From NCBI GenBank assembly GCA_958295495.1, contig OY282352.1:4534049-4598048 (forward strand): a stretch of DNA of 64,000 nucleotides. The letters are read 5' to 3'. This DNA comes from an uncultured Latescibacterota bacterium (GTDB lineage: Bacteria > Latescibacterota > UBA2968 > UBA8231). The translations under genes were made by a program, and so were the position numbers. Below the pieces are notes generated by a model. It did no database searches. It was given only the letters and a program-made list of their open reading frames with translations, and was not told the DNA's origin. Positions 33,901 to 44,940 of this stretch are shown here, one piece after another (positions within the stretch are counted from its first letter, which is position 1; each line of letters begins with the position of its first letter).

Positions 33901-34861
33901 ACACAGAGAATTTGGCCCATTGAGCTAAGGTGCGCTGAAGCTGGGCGTGATCGTCGCCTTGGATAGCATATTGAATCGGTGTAATACCACGCGCCCGCCA
34001 GTCTGCTAATTCTACTGGATCGTCTTCGCTCATTCCGACGAATATGAACCGTTCCTTGAGATCGCGAAAATGCGCCGTATCCGCAGTGACCGCGCTCAAC
34101 AAGTATCTCATCGGCGGGTCGTTCGCGCTATAGCCCACGAGGACCAAGTTATACAACCGTGCGGCGTCGTAAATCAGATCGGAGGCTATTCGCCGGCGCA
34201 AATAGAACTCGCCGAAATCTTGGTCGGAAACGATAAGGTCAGATGTGCGCTGAGGGTTGCGGTCTAAGGCACCGTGTATATGCAGGACGCCGCTGAATTT
34301 TGCTCTCTGGGTTGGTCTGGGTATTCCGCTGAGTGCGTACGTCTGGATCGGAAACGGAAATCTCATGTTGCTAGCGGCTTTTTCAAAGAGGAGATCGAAA
34401 TTCGTCGTGATGATCGTTGCTGTACCGCCGCGATCGGAGAGACGCATCAAGGCTCGATGAATGGGAGCCGGTTTTAGGCCCGTGGGGCGGAGTATGTTTC
34501 CGACCTGCTGCCTGACTAGACTCTGAGCTTCCTCTTGGCCTTCGATTCTCCGCTCGAGCATCCCCAAGACGACATCGTATTCGCCTTTGCAGAAACGCTT
34601 AACCTCGGCCTGTTGGTCATCTGTCAAGTCTTGAGGAGCTTGACTGTTATTTATAACGGAATGCACCACCGGATCTAGTTTCTCGTACACCTTTACGACT
34701 AGCTCGAGAAAGTCAGGCAATCCTGCGTCCCTTGAGACGCCAGCCCCAGCAATAAATAGAACTTCGCCTCGCGCATGAGCAAGGAGCAGACGCTCTGGGA
34801 CCGGGGCCAAGCCTCGTCCCAGTACAATGTTTCGGCTGTGGATGTCTACCCGTTGATTCAC
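30983..34861 (-). CDS. SIR2-domain NADase-like defence protein with long helical C-terminus (DUF4020-like)
   Basis: 1292 residues from a GTG at 34861 with AGGAGG (34868-34873 on the minus strand) upstream. The SIR2 Rossmann domain (about 30-300) has GAGVSRDAGLPDF (39-51), TTNFD (152-156), LHIHGALD (193-200, His196 catalytic) and VGYSANDPPMRYLL (242-255). The remaining ~950 residues are helical, ending in a DUF4020-like domain; no NTPase motif is obvious. Bacterial SIR2 defence proteins deplete NAD+ on infection. It starts 15 nt after the methylase stop and is translationally coupled to the MNT gene. Confidence 0.85.
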   Translation of the reverse strand: MNQRVDIHSRNIVLGRGLAPVPERLLLAHARGEVLFIAGAGVSRDAGLPDFLELVVKVYEKLDPVVHSVINNSQAPQDLTDDQQAEVKRFCKGEYDVVLGMLERRIEGQEEAQSLVRQQVGNILRPTGLKPAPIHRALMRLSDRGGTATIITTNFDLLFEKAASNMRFPFPIQTYALSGIPRPTQRAKFSGVLHIHGALDRNPQRTSDLIVSDQDFGEFYLRRRIASDLIYDAARLYNLVLVGYSANDPPMRYLLSAVTADTAHFRDLKERFIFVGMSEDDPVELADWRARGITPIQYAIQGDDHAQLQRTLAQWAKFSVFNSNTRPIDSTLKKIVQSKRADASQDNRGLFDHFIRRSSIDPNKRDRLIALLSDYQANLEWVKAALDVFWEESEGVVDETAPASLNARDRAKMRSTVAFFKGRLETKETIEWALDFGPNDILKRRAILHLLNTSEGIDLREPWRSAWRLIEEFWDEPVLDHYGQLDVYNVQKRLRSGERSGALVSAIVDLVAPRLSVEAYESWELQFYKPPKRPKTFFDLFQARLTSGEIVDPAFLGLQKLTKGEFLISLANALDAAVLRGLDIARRIGWGPHLLLKRVYYVSESNGKEKDDPDKFVRGIAPSVKLLYSVVSRIVDIDRFAALGFISRWKWKDSPIHLRLWAAMSRDSRITPAAEVGDFILHLKKEVFWDVRYYPEIAELCARHFSELDDATQKAITQKIRKGPSRHLWPKNAEMDRIEENRLCWIVRELKRIEVAGATLPQRDKIWLESNIERFPDLAKMNRIDEGFWEAPKVRSVQENPDRSLDSLKGIARLQALEQKLSAPRRVWDDDPASRARDWIREEGNPMRVLRDLESSPDGGAKFPQVWEHLGWAHSSSENQIQKTCVRTLLVLLEKLPQKTLSQAIQGISQWLSCWKKDIVVAPEWPVVWHRVWPLAVEATNAMQPSNQEPDLNIVSPGASDRPADLDTLNPPAGKLVGVFFAARPNLGKNPRPFDDASHLRKMRNDVINAPGRSGLIAKHRMIEELSYFLRADREWTKKHLIRPLRGDDADALDLWHAVSRQTQFKDILEIIGDDMVERTRDDQLDRDTRHSLAFSLVVENLHALREGRDPAVAQDRIQQMIRLLEAEVRTYCVEAITRFVSDLSEKNEHSPECLFKAAVKPFLQQVWPQDRSLVSPGISDRLSKLPALTRSEFANAVDTIERFLMPFDCWTISGYGLYGGDEDDGKPRLSMIDDEAKAEALLRLLDRTVGTADNAVIPYDLGDALEQVRKVAPDLARDQRYRRLATAARRV

Positions 34862-34875
34862 AGGGTTCCTCCTGC

Positions 34876-37745
<2,870 letters not shown>

Positions 37746-37749
<4 letters not shown>

Positions 37750-38060
37750 GGGCAGTCGGCCAAGAGTTTCGAGTTTGTGGTCAAGATCTCAATGCCGCCA
37801 GACGTGAAATCGCTGTCATTCGTAACCAGCTTCCAGCCATTGTGGCGACATGTTTCGGCCAGCTCGCCGTAGAGCTGGCCTATGGCCGCGTTCAGAAACG
37901 CGGCGATAAGGATATCCACCCGCTTGAAAGAAAGGATAACCGGCGTCCCCTTCCTTAAAAGGGGAGCTATCTTATCGTGCAGACGCTGGCCGTCGCTGGC
38001 GGATACGCACAAAGGGCCGCCGATGAGGTCAAACACTTGCACAGTAATTGGTTCTGTCAC
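37746..38060 (-). CDS. STAS-like DUF4325 protein
   Basis: 104 residues from a GTG at 38060. VILSFKRVDILIAAFLNAAIGQLYGEL is the DUF4325 core, where anti-sigma-factor-antagonist-like proteins place a strand followed by S/T-x-x-FLNxAIGxL. The family is thought to be STAS-like and regulatory or scaffolding. Its stop overlaps the methylase start (ATGA), so it is probably part of the methylase unit. Asp49/Ile50 stand where many members have a serine, so phospho-control is doubtful. Confidence 0.7.
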
Positions 38061-38081
38061 GTTTTCACTCTTTCTATTTAA

Positions 38082-38141
38082 GACACGTCGTCCGTGTCGA
38101 TCTCACTATCGGCCGTATTGATCCCAATCGTTACGGCCGAT
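38082..38141 (-). promoter_or_regulatory. Two inverted repeats in the leader of the DUF4325-methylase unit
   Basis: GACACG/CGTGTC (38082-38087, 38093-38098, 5-nt loop) and a perfect 10-bp pair ATCGGCCGTA (38108-38117) / TACGGCCGAT (38132-38141). They lie between the DUF262 stop and the DUF4325 start. They could terminate the DUF262 transcript, act as operators, or attenuate the methylase unit. Confidence 0.5.
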
Positions 38142-38155
38142 CCGAGATTGGCGGT

Positions 38156-39868
38156 TCACGCGAAATCCGATTTCCACAAATGTACAGCCCTTGATGCAAG
38201 CTGTCGTTGGCGTTCAGCTACCAATTCCGGCGTCCATTGCTCAGGTGCCATTTCTGGAATTTCCTTGGTGAGGACATAGGCACTTTTGTTGTACGCAGCA
38301 CATTTGTCGGCGTAGGCTGCATTGCCAACGGTTCGATTGGCCGCGGCTTCGAGCAAAGTAAAATTGCCGAGGCGGTACGCCGACGCTTCCCACTGTTCGG
38401 GCGCAAAGGTCTCGCTCCAAGCCTCCGCTGGGTTCTCCGGCAAAATATGCTCGATCGTGCCGGGGTCCGTGTCTGGATCACAGGCGCGGCCGGCGGCGTC
38501 TCCTTCGAGTCGTGCGAGGATGTATTTCGCCAATTTCTTCCTCTGACCGCGGGTACTCACAGTAAGGAGGGCAAAATCTTGGCGCATCTTCTCGTCGGCT
38601 ACGTAAATCGGCTTCAGGTGTTCTTTGAATACCTCCGCTGGGCCGGCAGCCTCGCCAGCGATTACCGCCTTGGCGGCATTGTGATAGACGGGTTCGAGGG
38701 CACTCGTGTTAAGGCTGCTGATGACGGTGTAACGGAATGAAATCGCGCTTATGAGTTTCAGAGTGCGGACGAACTCTGCCCGCGGGAAAAGTTCCCATGC
38801 GGCGAATAGCAGCGGCATCGCCTGACGTACTCGAAAAAGATTGAGTTCACGGATAAATACTCTTGCTTCAGACCATTCTATCCAGTAGCTGTGGCTCGGG
38901 TCCGAAATCGCCGCAAACAGCTCCGCGCGCCCTTCCAACTGTTTGAGGAGCTCGAAGACATCCTGTGGCGTCTTGGTCCGCTCCCGCACTAGTTTGAAGA
39001 GGCGCTGGCTTCGAACCTGCGGCAGCTCGCAGAGCAGGTGATAGCGGAGAAATGCTGGAAAACGCGCTTGTTCTACGGTCTCGATGAGGGCCTGCCAGCG
39101 GCGCTGGAGCGCTTTGAGGTCGGCGGGAACCCGTACTAGCGAGAATAGGTAGTTCTTGAGCAGGTCCGTGGTCGTCAATGCTAGACCGCGTGCGTTAAGA
39201 GTCTCGAAAACGGTATACGCGTTCAACTCGTCGGCTACCGTGATCAGAATGAACAGGAACTGGCGGGCCAAAGTTTCGGATAGAAGGCTCGCTATGTCTC
39301 TTCCGTCGCTTTCTAACCCATCCGCTGTTTGGAGGCGTTCCCTGAAGTAGAGAAAGCATTCCCAGAGCAGCCGGTTCGACTTGGGCAGCCCCCTTGGGTT
39401 GATCGGCTTCCTGAGCTGAACTAGGTAGTCCTGATAGAAGGGGTTGTCCGTCTCGTTTAGGTACAGCCGTGTGCTTTCGGTGAGCGATGCCGGATCCTTC
39501 TCGCCGATGAAGCGATTGCGAAGCTCTCGACCGCGTTCCCTGTTGGCATCGGCCTCGATCCCTTGGTCGGCCACCGCCTGCAACCTGTCGATCACGGCGA
39601 GGGCAAACAGGCTCAATGTAGCTAGGCGCTGCTGGCCGTCGATGACTAAGAACTCGCGGTCGCTCTCACCTGCGACGACCAAGGCACCCATGTAGTGGCG
39701 GTCTTCCGCGCGAGGCCGTAGTTCGACGATGTCATTCCAGAGATCTTCCCACTGCTCTTGCGACCAAGAGTAATCGCGCTGGTACGGAGGTACGCGGTAC
39801 AGCTTGCCGTTGCCGATCAACTCCATGTAGTTGATCGTACGAGTGTTGAGGATGTTTGCTCTCGCCAT
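38156..39868 (-). CDS. DUF262/DUF1524 protein, GmrSD-like type IV restriction nuclease
   Basis: 570 residues in one chain. The DUF262 (GmrS-like) half shows YRVPPYQRDYSWSQEQWEDL (24-43) and VIDGQQRLATL (75-85), which binds and hydrolyses NTP. The DUF1524 (GmrD-like) half has IEHILPENP (near 470), the His of the HNH-type nuclease site. Single-chain GmrSD enzymes cut phage DNA carrying modified (for example glucosylated) cytosine. It is the most upstream gene of the minus-strand island, separated from the methylase unit by the inverted repeats. Confidence 0.88.
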   Translation of the reverse strand: MARANILNTRTINYMELIGNGKLYRVPPYQRDYSWSQEQWEDLWNDIVELRPRAEDRHYMGALVVAGESDREFLVIDGQQRLATLSLFALAVIDRLQAVADQGIEADANRERGRELRNRFIGEKDPASLTESTRLYLNETDNPFYQDYLVQLRKPINPRGLPKSNRLLWECFLYFRERLQTADGLESDGRDIASLLSETLARQFLFILITVADELNAYTVFETLNARGLALTTTDLLKNYLFSLVRVPADLKALQRRWQALIETVEQARFPAFLRYHLLCELPQVRSQRLFKLVRERTKTPQDVFELLKQLEGRAELFAAISDPSHSYWIEWSEARVFIRELNLFRVRQAMPLLFAAWELFPRAEFVRTLKLISAISFRYTVISSLNTSALEPVYHNAAKAVIAGEAAGPAEVFKEHLKPIYVADEKMRQDFALLTVSTRGQRKKLAKYILARLEGDAAGRACDPDTDPGTIEHILPENPAEAWSETFAPEQWEASAYRLGNFTLLEAAANRTVGNAAYADKCAAYNKSAYVLTKEIPEMAPEQWTPELVAERQRQLASRAVHLWKSDFA

Positions 39869-39909
39869 TGAGACCTCTAGCCGCCTAAGGTTCCATAGTG
39901 AGTGGTGAG

Positions 39910-39952
39910 TGGCCAGTTCGCGGGCGACGGTGGCTAATGCGCCGAGTTGGGC
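39910..39952 (-). pseudogene. 43-bp remnant of the DUF1156 methylase C-terminal region
   Basis: TGGCCAGTTCGCGGGCGACG and the following bases match 35016-35059 inside the methylase gene with a handful of differences (plus-strand text GGCCAGTTCGCGGGCG is identical in both). The remnant lies at the island edge, between the DUF262 gene and a PhyH gene. It is too short for function but marks an earlier copy or a recombination junction. Confidence 0.65.
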
Positions 39953-39954
39953 AG

Positions 39955-40749
39955 TTAAACCCTGCCGGCAAAAGACCGCCCCCGCACCTGCTTAAAGGGC
40001 GGCATCTTAGGCGCGTCAGTGACCGCTTCGTCGCGCCAAGAAGCCGCGCGCATGTAATGTACGGCATAGCCCCGGCGCCGCGTACCAGTGCGATTGGCAT
40101 TGCTCTGGTGCAGCGTCAGGCTGTGGTGAAAACTGATGCTGCCGGGGCGGAGGGGAGCGGGCCGGATGGGCCACCTGCCGCCTGCCAAATCGGCGGCAAA
40201 AGGGGCCAAGCGCTCGCCCCGCAACATGCCCCAGCGGTGGGTGCCCAAGGCAAAGTTGAGGCAGCCGTTGTCGAGGGTGGCCGCGTCAATGGCGGTCCAG
40301 GCGGTGACCAAGTCCATGGGGAAAATGTCGCGCCAAGAGGCCGAATCCTGATGCCAGCCCTGGGCCGTGCCCGTGCGCGGAGCTTTCATAAAGAGTTGGT
40401 CGCCGTACAGCTTGATGTCGTCGGTGCCGAGCAGGTCGGCGGCGATGTCGGCGATTTTGGGGTGGGTGACGTGGGCCCACATTACGTCGTCGTACACCGC
40501 TAGGTTGTACAGTTTACGCACGGCTAGCACTTGGTCGGGGACGGCTTTTTCGCCGTGGCGGAAGACGGCTTCGAGCTGGATGCTGGTGTCGGGGATGTGG
40601 TCGAGTTCGCCGGTGGCGATGCAATCGGTATGGGCCGCCAAAACGGCCACTTCGTCCGCGGTCAGCACATCCTCGACGGTCAGACAGCCGTCGAGGTAGA
40701 AGCGCTCGACTTGGGCGGGGGTGAGACAGCGCAGGTTTTGCTGGGTCAC
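39955..40749 (-). CDS. PhyH-family Fe(II)/2-oxoglutarate dioxygenase
   Basis: A GTG at 40749 with AAAGGAGGAG upstream gives 264 residues; the frame upstream has no start signal. The canonical HxD is present (GWHQDSASW), with the distal His in TLHQSNANRTGTRRRGYAVHY, where the following Arg binds 2-oxoglutarate. GCLNFALGTHRWG is the family's core strand. It hydroxylates an unknown small substrate. It is next to another PhyH gene (72 bp) and an SDR, suggesting one catabolic cluster. Confidence 0.88.
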   Translation of the reverse strand: MTQQNLRCLTPAQVERFYLDGCLTVEDVLTADEVAVLAAHTDCIATGELDHIPDTSIQLEAVFRHGEKAVPDQVLAVRKLYNLAVYDDVMWAHVTHPKIADIAADLLGTDDIKLYGDQLFMKAPRTGTAQGWHQDSASWRDIFPMDLVTAWTAIDAATLDNGCLNFALGTHRWGMLRGERLAPFAADLAGGRWPIRPAPLRPGSISFHHSLTLHQSNANRTGTRRRGYAVHYMRAASWRDEAVTDAPKMPPFKQVRGRSFAGRV

Positions 40750-40821
40750 GGGACGGTCTCCTCCTTTAGTGGTTTGGTCTGTCCCTGCACCGCCGGTCCT
40801 AAGGGGATTGGCCACAGGCCA

Positions 40822-41700
40822 CTAATAATTCTCCGCCCAAGCTTTGAGCGGGATATCCTCGTCTTTGGGCCGCCAATAGCGCGACACCGGCAGCACCAAG
40901 GGATCGTCGCCTGCATAGGCCGTGCTGCCGGTGCCCAACTCGCCCAAAAGCTGACGCCGCACTGGGCTGCATCCTTGCAAGACTTCTGGAGCTTGGTGCT
41001 CGTAATCCGAGGGACGGATCCAGCGGTGCTGATAGCCGTAATAAAGGCATTTGCGCGGTTGGTCGGACAGATTGGGGGTCAAACAGTGGTACAAGGCCGT
41101 GCGCCACACAAGGGCAGTGCCGGGGGCGACGTTGACTTCGACAATGCGCGCGGGATCGACGCGGCGCGTACCATTCGCGTCAATCCAAGGCGACTGGCGA
41201 TGGCTGCCGCGCACAATGCAGATGGCACCGCTCGAAGGTTGGGTCAGGTCGGTTAAATAATAGCCGACTTTCATCTCCATAAAGGGCAGCACCCCATCGA
41301 CGGCGGGCCAGCCATAGTCGGGGCCGTCGGCGTGCCAAGGAAAAAAACTGTCTGGAGCACCCAACTCGTGCTCCCCGTCGGCTGGATCCTGCGGCGGGCG
41401 CACATCGAGGTGCGACGTGCGGAGCTGGATATTGTAGCCCATCAGGTCCACAACCAGAGGCAAGATGGGCGGATAGTCGATCAATTCCTTAAAGAGGGAG
41501 TCGGCCGCGATATTGCGCATTTGAAAGGCTTGGCCGGGACCGAGCGTGCGCTCTCGGCGGTAGCGGTCGTACCGCTCGTCGAGCCGTTGTACCAGAGCGG
41601 CGATGCGGTCGGGCGGCAGGGCGTCTTCGACGAGGAAAAAACCGTCTTCGTCGAATTGCCGCTGTTGTTCGGGGGTGATTTTTAAGGGGGCTTTGCTCAT
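40822..41700 (-). CDS. PhyH-family Fe(II)/2-oxoglutarate dioxygenase
   Basis: The ATG at 41700 follows AGAGGACAAT; 292 residues. FDEDGFFLVEDALPPDRI opens the fold, FFPWHADGPDYGW gives the HxD ligands, SGAICIVRGSHRQSP the core strand, LYHCLTPNLSDQPRKCLYYGY the distal His and the Arg for 2-oxoglutarate. It lies 19 bp from the SDR gene upstream, so the order SDR, PhyH, PhyH forms a likely operon. The substrate is unknown. Confidence 0.88.
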   Translation of the reverse strand: MSKAPLKITPEQQRQFDEDGFFLVEDALPPDRIAALVQRLDERYDRYRRERTLGPGQAFQMRNIAADSLFKELIDYPPILPLVVDLMGYNIQLRTSHLDVRPPQDPADGEHELGAPDSFFPWHADGPDYGWPAVDGVLPFMEMKVGYYLTDLTQPSSGAICIVRGSHRQSPWIDANGTRRVDPARIVEVNVAPGTALVWRTALYHCLTPNLSDQPRKCLYYGYQHRWIRPSDYEHQAPEVLQGCSPVRRQLLGELGTGSTAYAGDDPLVLPVSRYWRPKDEDIPLKAWAENY

Positions 41701-41719
41701 TGGATTGTCCTCTAAGACG

Positions 41720-42517
41720 CTACTTCCACAGGCAAAAGCCGCCATCGACCACCAGATTGTGTCCGGTGATATAGTCGGCGGCGGGCGAGGCCAAAAAGCG
41801 CACCGCTCCCTTCAAGTCCATGCCGTCGCGGCCCATGCGGCCCAAGGCGGTGGCCTCGCTGTACGCGTCGATAAAGGCTTGGGGTTGGCCGCGCTCAAAG
41901 CCGCCGGGCGAAATGGCGTTGACCCGCACCCCCATAGGGGCCAAATAGGCGGCCGCGTCCATAGTCATGCCGATGACGCCGGCTTTGGCCGCGGCGTAGT
42001 CAACCGGTTGCTGGCGCAAGCCGCTGCGCTGATACATGCGGCGGTCGCGGCCCACTAGACCGGCGATGGAGGCGATATTGATGATGGATCCCGAACCTTG
42101 TGCGGCCATGATGCGGCCGAAAATTTGGCAAGAGAAGAGGGGGCCGGTCAGATTGGTGTCGATGAGTAGGCGGGCGTCTTCGGGCGGGCGGGCGAAAAAG
42201 TCGGTGGTGCTCAGCCCTAAGCCGCCGCCGGCGTTGTTGACCACCACATCGACGCGGCCTTGCCACTGGCGCACGTCTTCGGCGAATTGGCTGAGGGCAG
42301 CGTGGTCGCAGATGTCGAGGGCGGCGCTGTACACTTTGCGACCGTAGGTCTCTTGAAGCTGTTGAGCGGTGGCTTGGGCACTGGCTTCTTGGCGCGAAGT
42401 AATGGCCAGATGACAACCGGCGTCGGCTAGGCTTGCGGCCATGTCGCGGCCCAAATCGCGGGCCCCGCCGATCACCACGGCAACTCGGCCGCTCAAGTCG
42501 AAAAGTTCAGTGCTCAT
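41720..42517 (-). CDS. Short-chain dehydrogenase/reductase (SDR)
   Basis: 265 residues. A slightly unusual cofactor loop, IGGARDLGRDMA (16-27), replaces TGxxxGIG; VVNNAGGGLGL, IINIASIAG (Ser) and VDYAAAKAGVIG (Tyr-x3-Lys) complete the classical SDR set, and GHNLVVDGGF ends it. It oxidises or reduces a hydroxyl/keto group. It lies just upstream of two PhyH genes on the same strand and 46 bp after the sulfatase gene, in keeping with a sulfated-sugar or polyol pathway. Confidence 0.9.
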   Translation of the reverse strand: MSTELFDLSGRVAVVIGGARDLGRDMAASLADAGCHLAITSRQEASAQATAQQLQETYGRKVYSAALDICDHAALSQFAEDVRQWQGRVDVVVNNAGGGLGLSTTDFFARPPEDARLLIDTNLTGPLFSCQIFGRIMAAQGSGSIINIASIAGLVGRDRRMYQRSGLRQQPVDYAAAKAGVIGMTMDAAAYLAPMGVRVNAISPGGFERGQPQAFIDAYSEATALGRMGRDGMDLKGAVRFLASPAADYITGHNLVVDGGFCLWK

Positions 42518-42563
42518 GGGGTGGTCCTGACGCGGGGCAATATAGGCGTCTAAAGGTGGAGAA

Positions 42564-44018
42564 TCAACCAGACGGAGGCTCCTGCAAGGTCATTGCTGCC
42601 TGCCGCTCCCAGCGGCACTGATCGGGCGCGTTGGTCTGCTCGGCCCAGTCGCGGATCAAATCCACATCCGCCTGCCGCTCCTCCAGCCGCGTCGCGACCC
42701 GGGCCGGGTCCCATCCGTCCAAGACCAATCCGGTCAACTCGGCCACCAATTCCCGGCACTCTGGTGCGGCAGCTTGGTCCACTTGCTCGTGGGGATCGTC
42801 CTCTAGGTTGAACAACTGGGGCCGCTCCCGCCAGTGGTAGATCAGCTTCCACGACCCGCGCCGCACCATGCGCTGCACTTGGCCCTCGCGCAGGGCGTAT
42901 TCCGAAAAGGCCGTATCCGACCAATCGCCTTGGCCCGTGCACAGCAATTCCAGTGCTGGTCGGCCCGGTGAATTGGGTAAGGGCGGGGCACCCAAAGCTT
43001 GGAGCATGGTGGCGTTGAGGTCCAAGGCACTCATTACTCGGTTGCAGCGCGTCCCAGCCGGCAATACGCCGGGGTAGGAGAGAATGGCCGGCACTTTGGC
43101 CGACTCTTCGTAAAAGGTTCGCTTCATCCACAAGTCGTGCTCGCCGACCAAATCGCCGTGATCCGAGCTGTACACCACCAGCGTATTGTCGGCCAAGCCA
43201 TTTTCCCGCAGGGCCGTTAAAATGCGGCCGATCATGCCGTCCATTGCAGCGACCAAGGCCCAATAGGCGGCCCGGGCGTTGAGAATCCATTCCTCGGGCA
43301 CCTCCTGCAAATCGCCGTGGGCCCGCCACCAGTGGATCGCCGGATGGAGGTGCTCGCCAAAAGGCTCGCGCACCGCGGGCGGGCGAATTTTCGCTCGGTA
43401 GTAGTCGTACAGGGGCCGCCGCGCCAAATAGGGAGAATGCGGCAGCATAAAGCCGACGCTGAGGCTGAAGGGGCCTGCGGCTCGACCGGCGCGCTGTTGC
43501 ACTCCCAGTCGATTTAAGAAGTACACGGCGGCGGCCGTAACGTCCTCGTCGTGTACTTGGTATGCGCTTTGTCCCGGCCCGGCTTTCTCCAGATTGCCGC
43601 GGCCAACGGCCGGGGCCAGCCCCGAGCCGGGCCAATTGGAGCCGTGGTCGCCCACCAGCCTTTCGGTATAGCCGTGCAGTTGGTCGGGGCCGATGGAGTG
43701 CATGCGGCCGATCAGCACTGGCCGGTATCCGGCCGCGCCCATGGCGTGGGCCATCGTCGGCACCCCCGAATCGAGGAGCTGATTGTTGGTCCACACCTCG
43801 ATGTCGCTGGGGTAGCGCCCCGCGAGCATGGCCATGCGCGAGGCCACGCACACCGGCGACGGGCAGTACACTTGGGTGCATTGTATGCCCTCGGCCGCGA
43901 GGCGGTCCAAATGCGGCGTCTCCACCACCGGATCGCCGGCGCAGCCCATGACGTAGGGATTGTGCTGGTCGGAGTGGATGTAGAGTAGATTGGGGCGCGA
44001 TTGGGGCGATTGCTGCAT
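42564..44018 (-). CDS. Type I sulfatase (arylsulfatase family), apparently cytoplasmic
   Basis: 484 residues. PNLLYIHSDQHNPYVMG supplies the N-terminal metal Asp; CVASR (57-61) is the formylglycine motif C-x-P/A-S-R with Ala at the third position; PVLIGRMHS and YSSDHGDLVGEHDLW complete the metal site. No signal peptide is present, unlike most polysaccharide sulfatases, so it may desulfate small imported sugars, or depend on another export path. A formylglycine-generating enzyme would be needed and is not in the window. It is divergent from nothing nearby; the cyclase gene ends 127 bp upstream. Confidence 0.92.
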   Translation of the reverse strand: MQQSPQSRPNLLYIHSDQHNPYVMGCAGDPVVETPHLDRLAAEGIQCTQVYCPSPVCVASRMAMLAGRYPSDIEVWTNNQLLDSGVPTMAHAMGAAGYRPVLIGRMHSIGPDQLHGYTERLVGDHGSNWPGSGLAPAVGRGNLEKAGPGQSAYQVHDEDVTAAAVYFLNRLGVQQRAGRAAGPFSLSVGFMLPHSPYLARRPLYDYYRAKIRPPAVREPFGEHLHPAIHWWRAHGDLQEVPEEWILNARAAYWALVAAMDGMIGRILTALRENGLADNTLVVYSSDHGDLVGEHDLWMKRTFYEESAKVPAILSYPGVLPAGTRCNRVMSALDLNATMLQALGAPPLPNSPGRPALELLCTGQGDWSDTAFSEYALREGQVQRMVRRGSWKLIYHWRERPQLFNLEDDPHEQVDQAAAPECRELVAELTGLVLDGWDPARVATRLEERQADVDLIRDWAEQTNAPDQCRWERQAAMTLQEPPSG

Positions 44019-44145
44019 GGGAAGCGTCCTCCTTGTCGGGAGCAGTTGGGGCTGCTAAGAGCGTTTATGGTCGCTTCGGATCCTCAGAGAAACGCGCCCG
44101 TAGAGCAGGCCGCTCCGGCCCGGTGTCCTTTTGCTGTGGTCGCGG

Positions 44146-44940
44146 TCAGGGCAGGATCGCAATGATGCGCGTCGGTCCACCAGAACCGCGGGCAATTTTC
44201 ATGGGCAGGGCGATTAGCTGCGCCCCGGCGGGCGGCAGCTTCTCTAGCTGGGCGATGTTTTCCAAACCGGGCATATTGACGCGGCTGACTATCCGGTGGA
44301 CGATGAAGTCCCTTGATTGGCCGTAGTCGAGGCTCGGGGTGTCCACGCCGATCGCGTCGATGACCCGCTCGGATCTGAGAAACTCGGCGGCTTCTGCGGA
44401 AAACCCCGGAAAGTGGAGATTCATCGCGTCACCGGGCGCGTCCGAGCCCAGATAGCGTTTCCTGTCCAGCCAAAATTGGCCCCAACCACTCAGCATCAGC
44501 ACGATTGCGCCGTCCGGAATCCGACCGTGTGTCTTTTCCCAAGCCAGCAGATCGGCCTTCGTCAGGCGGTAGTCGGCGTTCTGGCTCGCCTGCTGGCGAA
44601 CGTCAACCACCACGGCTGGTCCGATGAGGCGGCTGAGGGGCACTTCGCTGGCGTCGTGGGCGTCGTGGGCGAAATGGAGCGGCGCATCCAAGTGCGTACC
44701 GCTGTGCTCGGCAAGGCAGATGTTGTTGGCCGCATACCAGTATCCGTTGGGGGTGTGCTCGGCAGAAACCACTTCGAGTTCGTATTGCCGCGCTGTCGGC
44801 CACGCAATCGCGTGCTCGTCAAAGGTATGGGTCAGGTCGATGATCTTGTCTTCGTCAATCGCCGGCCCGTCATGCGCCAGAGTGGTCCGGGGCGGCAGGC
44901 CGATCAAGAGCGCGAGGGCACCTGCTAGCAAGGTCTTCAT
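44146..44940 (-). CDS. Secreted cyclase-family (kynurenine-formamidase-like) hydrolase
   Basis: 264 residues from an ATG overlapping the preceding stop (TGATG). A signal peptide is visible (MKTLLAGALALLIGLPPRTTLAHDG). The HSGTHLDAPLHF motif is the metal-binding signature H-x-G-T-H-x-D-x-P-x-H of the cyclase/arylformamidase family, followed by VLMLSGWGQFW and IGVDTPSLDYG. It hydrolyses an amide or lactone-like bond in the periplasm. The longer open frame to 45534 lies inside the Asp-box gene and is not coding. Confidence 0.87.
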   Translation of the reverse strand: MKTLLAGALALLIGLPPRTTLAHDGPAIDEDKIIDLTHTFDEHAIAWPTARQYELEVVSAEHTPNGYWYAANNICLAEHSGTHLDAPLHFAHDAHDASEVPLSRLIGPAVVVDVRQQASQNADYRLTKADLLAWEKTHGRIPDGAIVLMLSGWGQFWLDRKRYLGSDAPGDAMNLHFPGFSAEAAEFLRSERVIDAIGVDTPSLDYGQSRDFIVHRIVSRVNMPGLENIAQLEKLPPAGAQLIALPMKIARGSGGPTRIIAILP

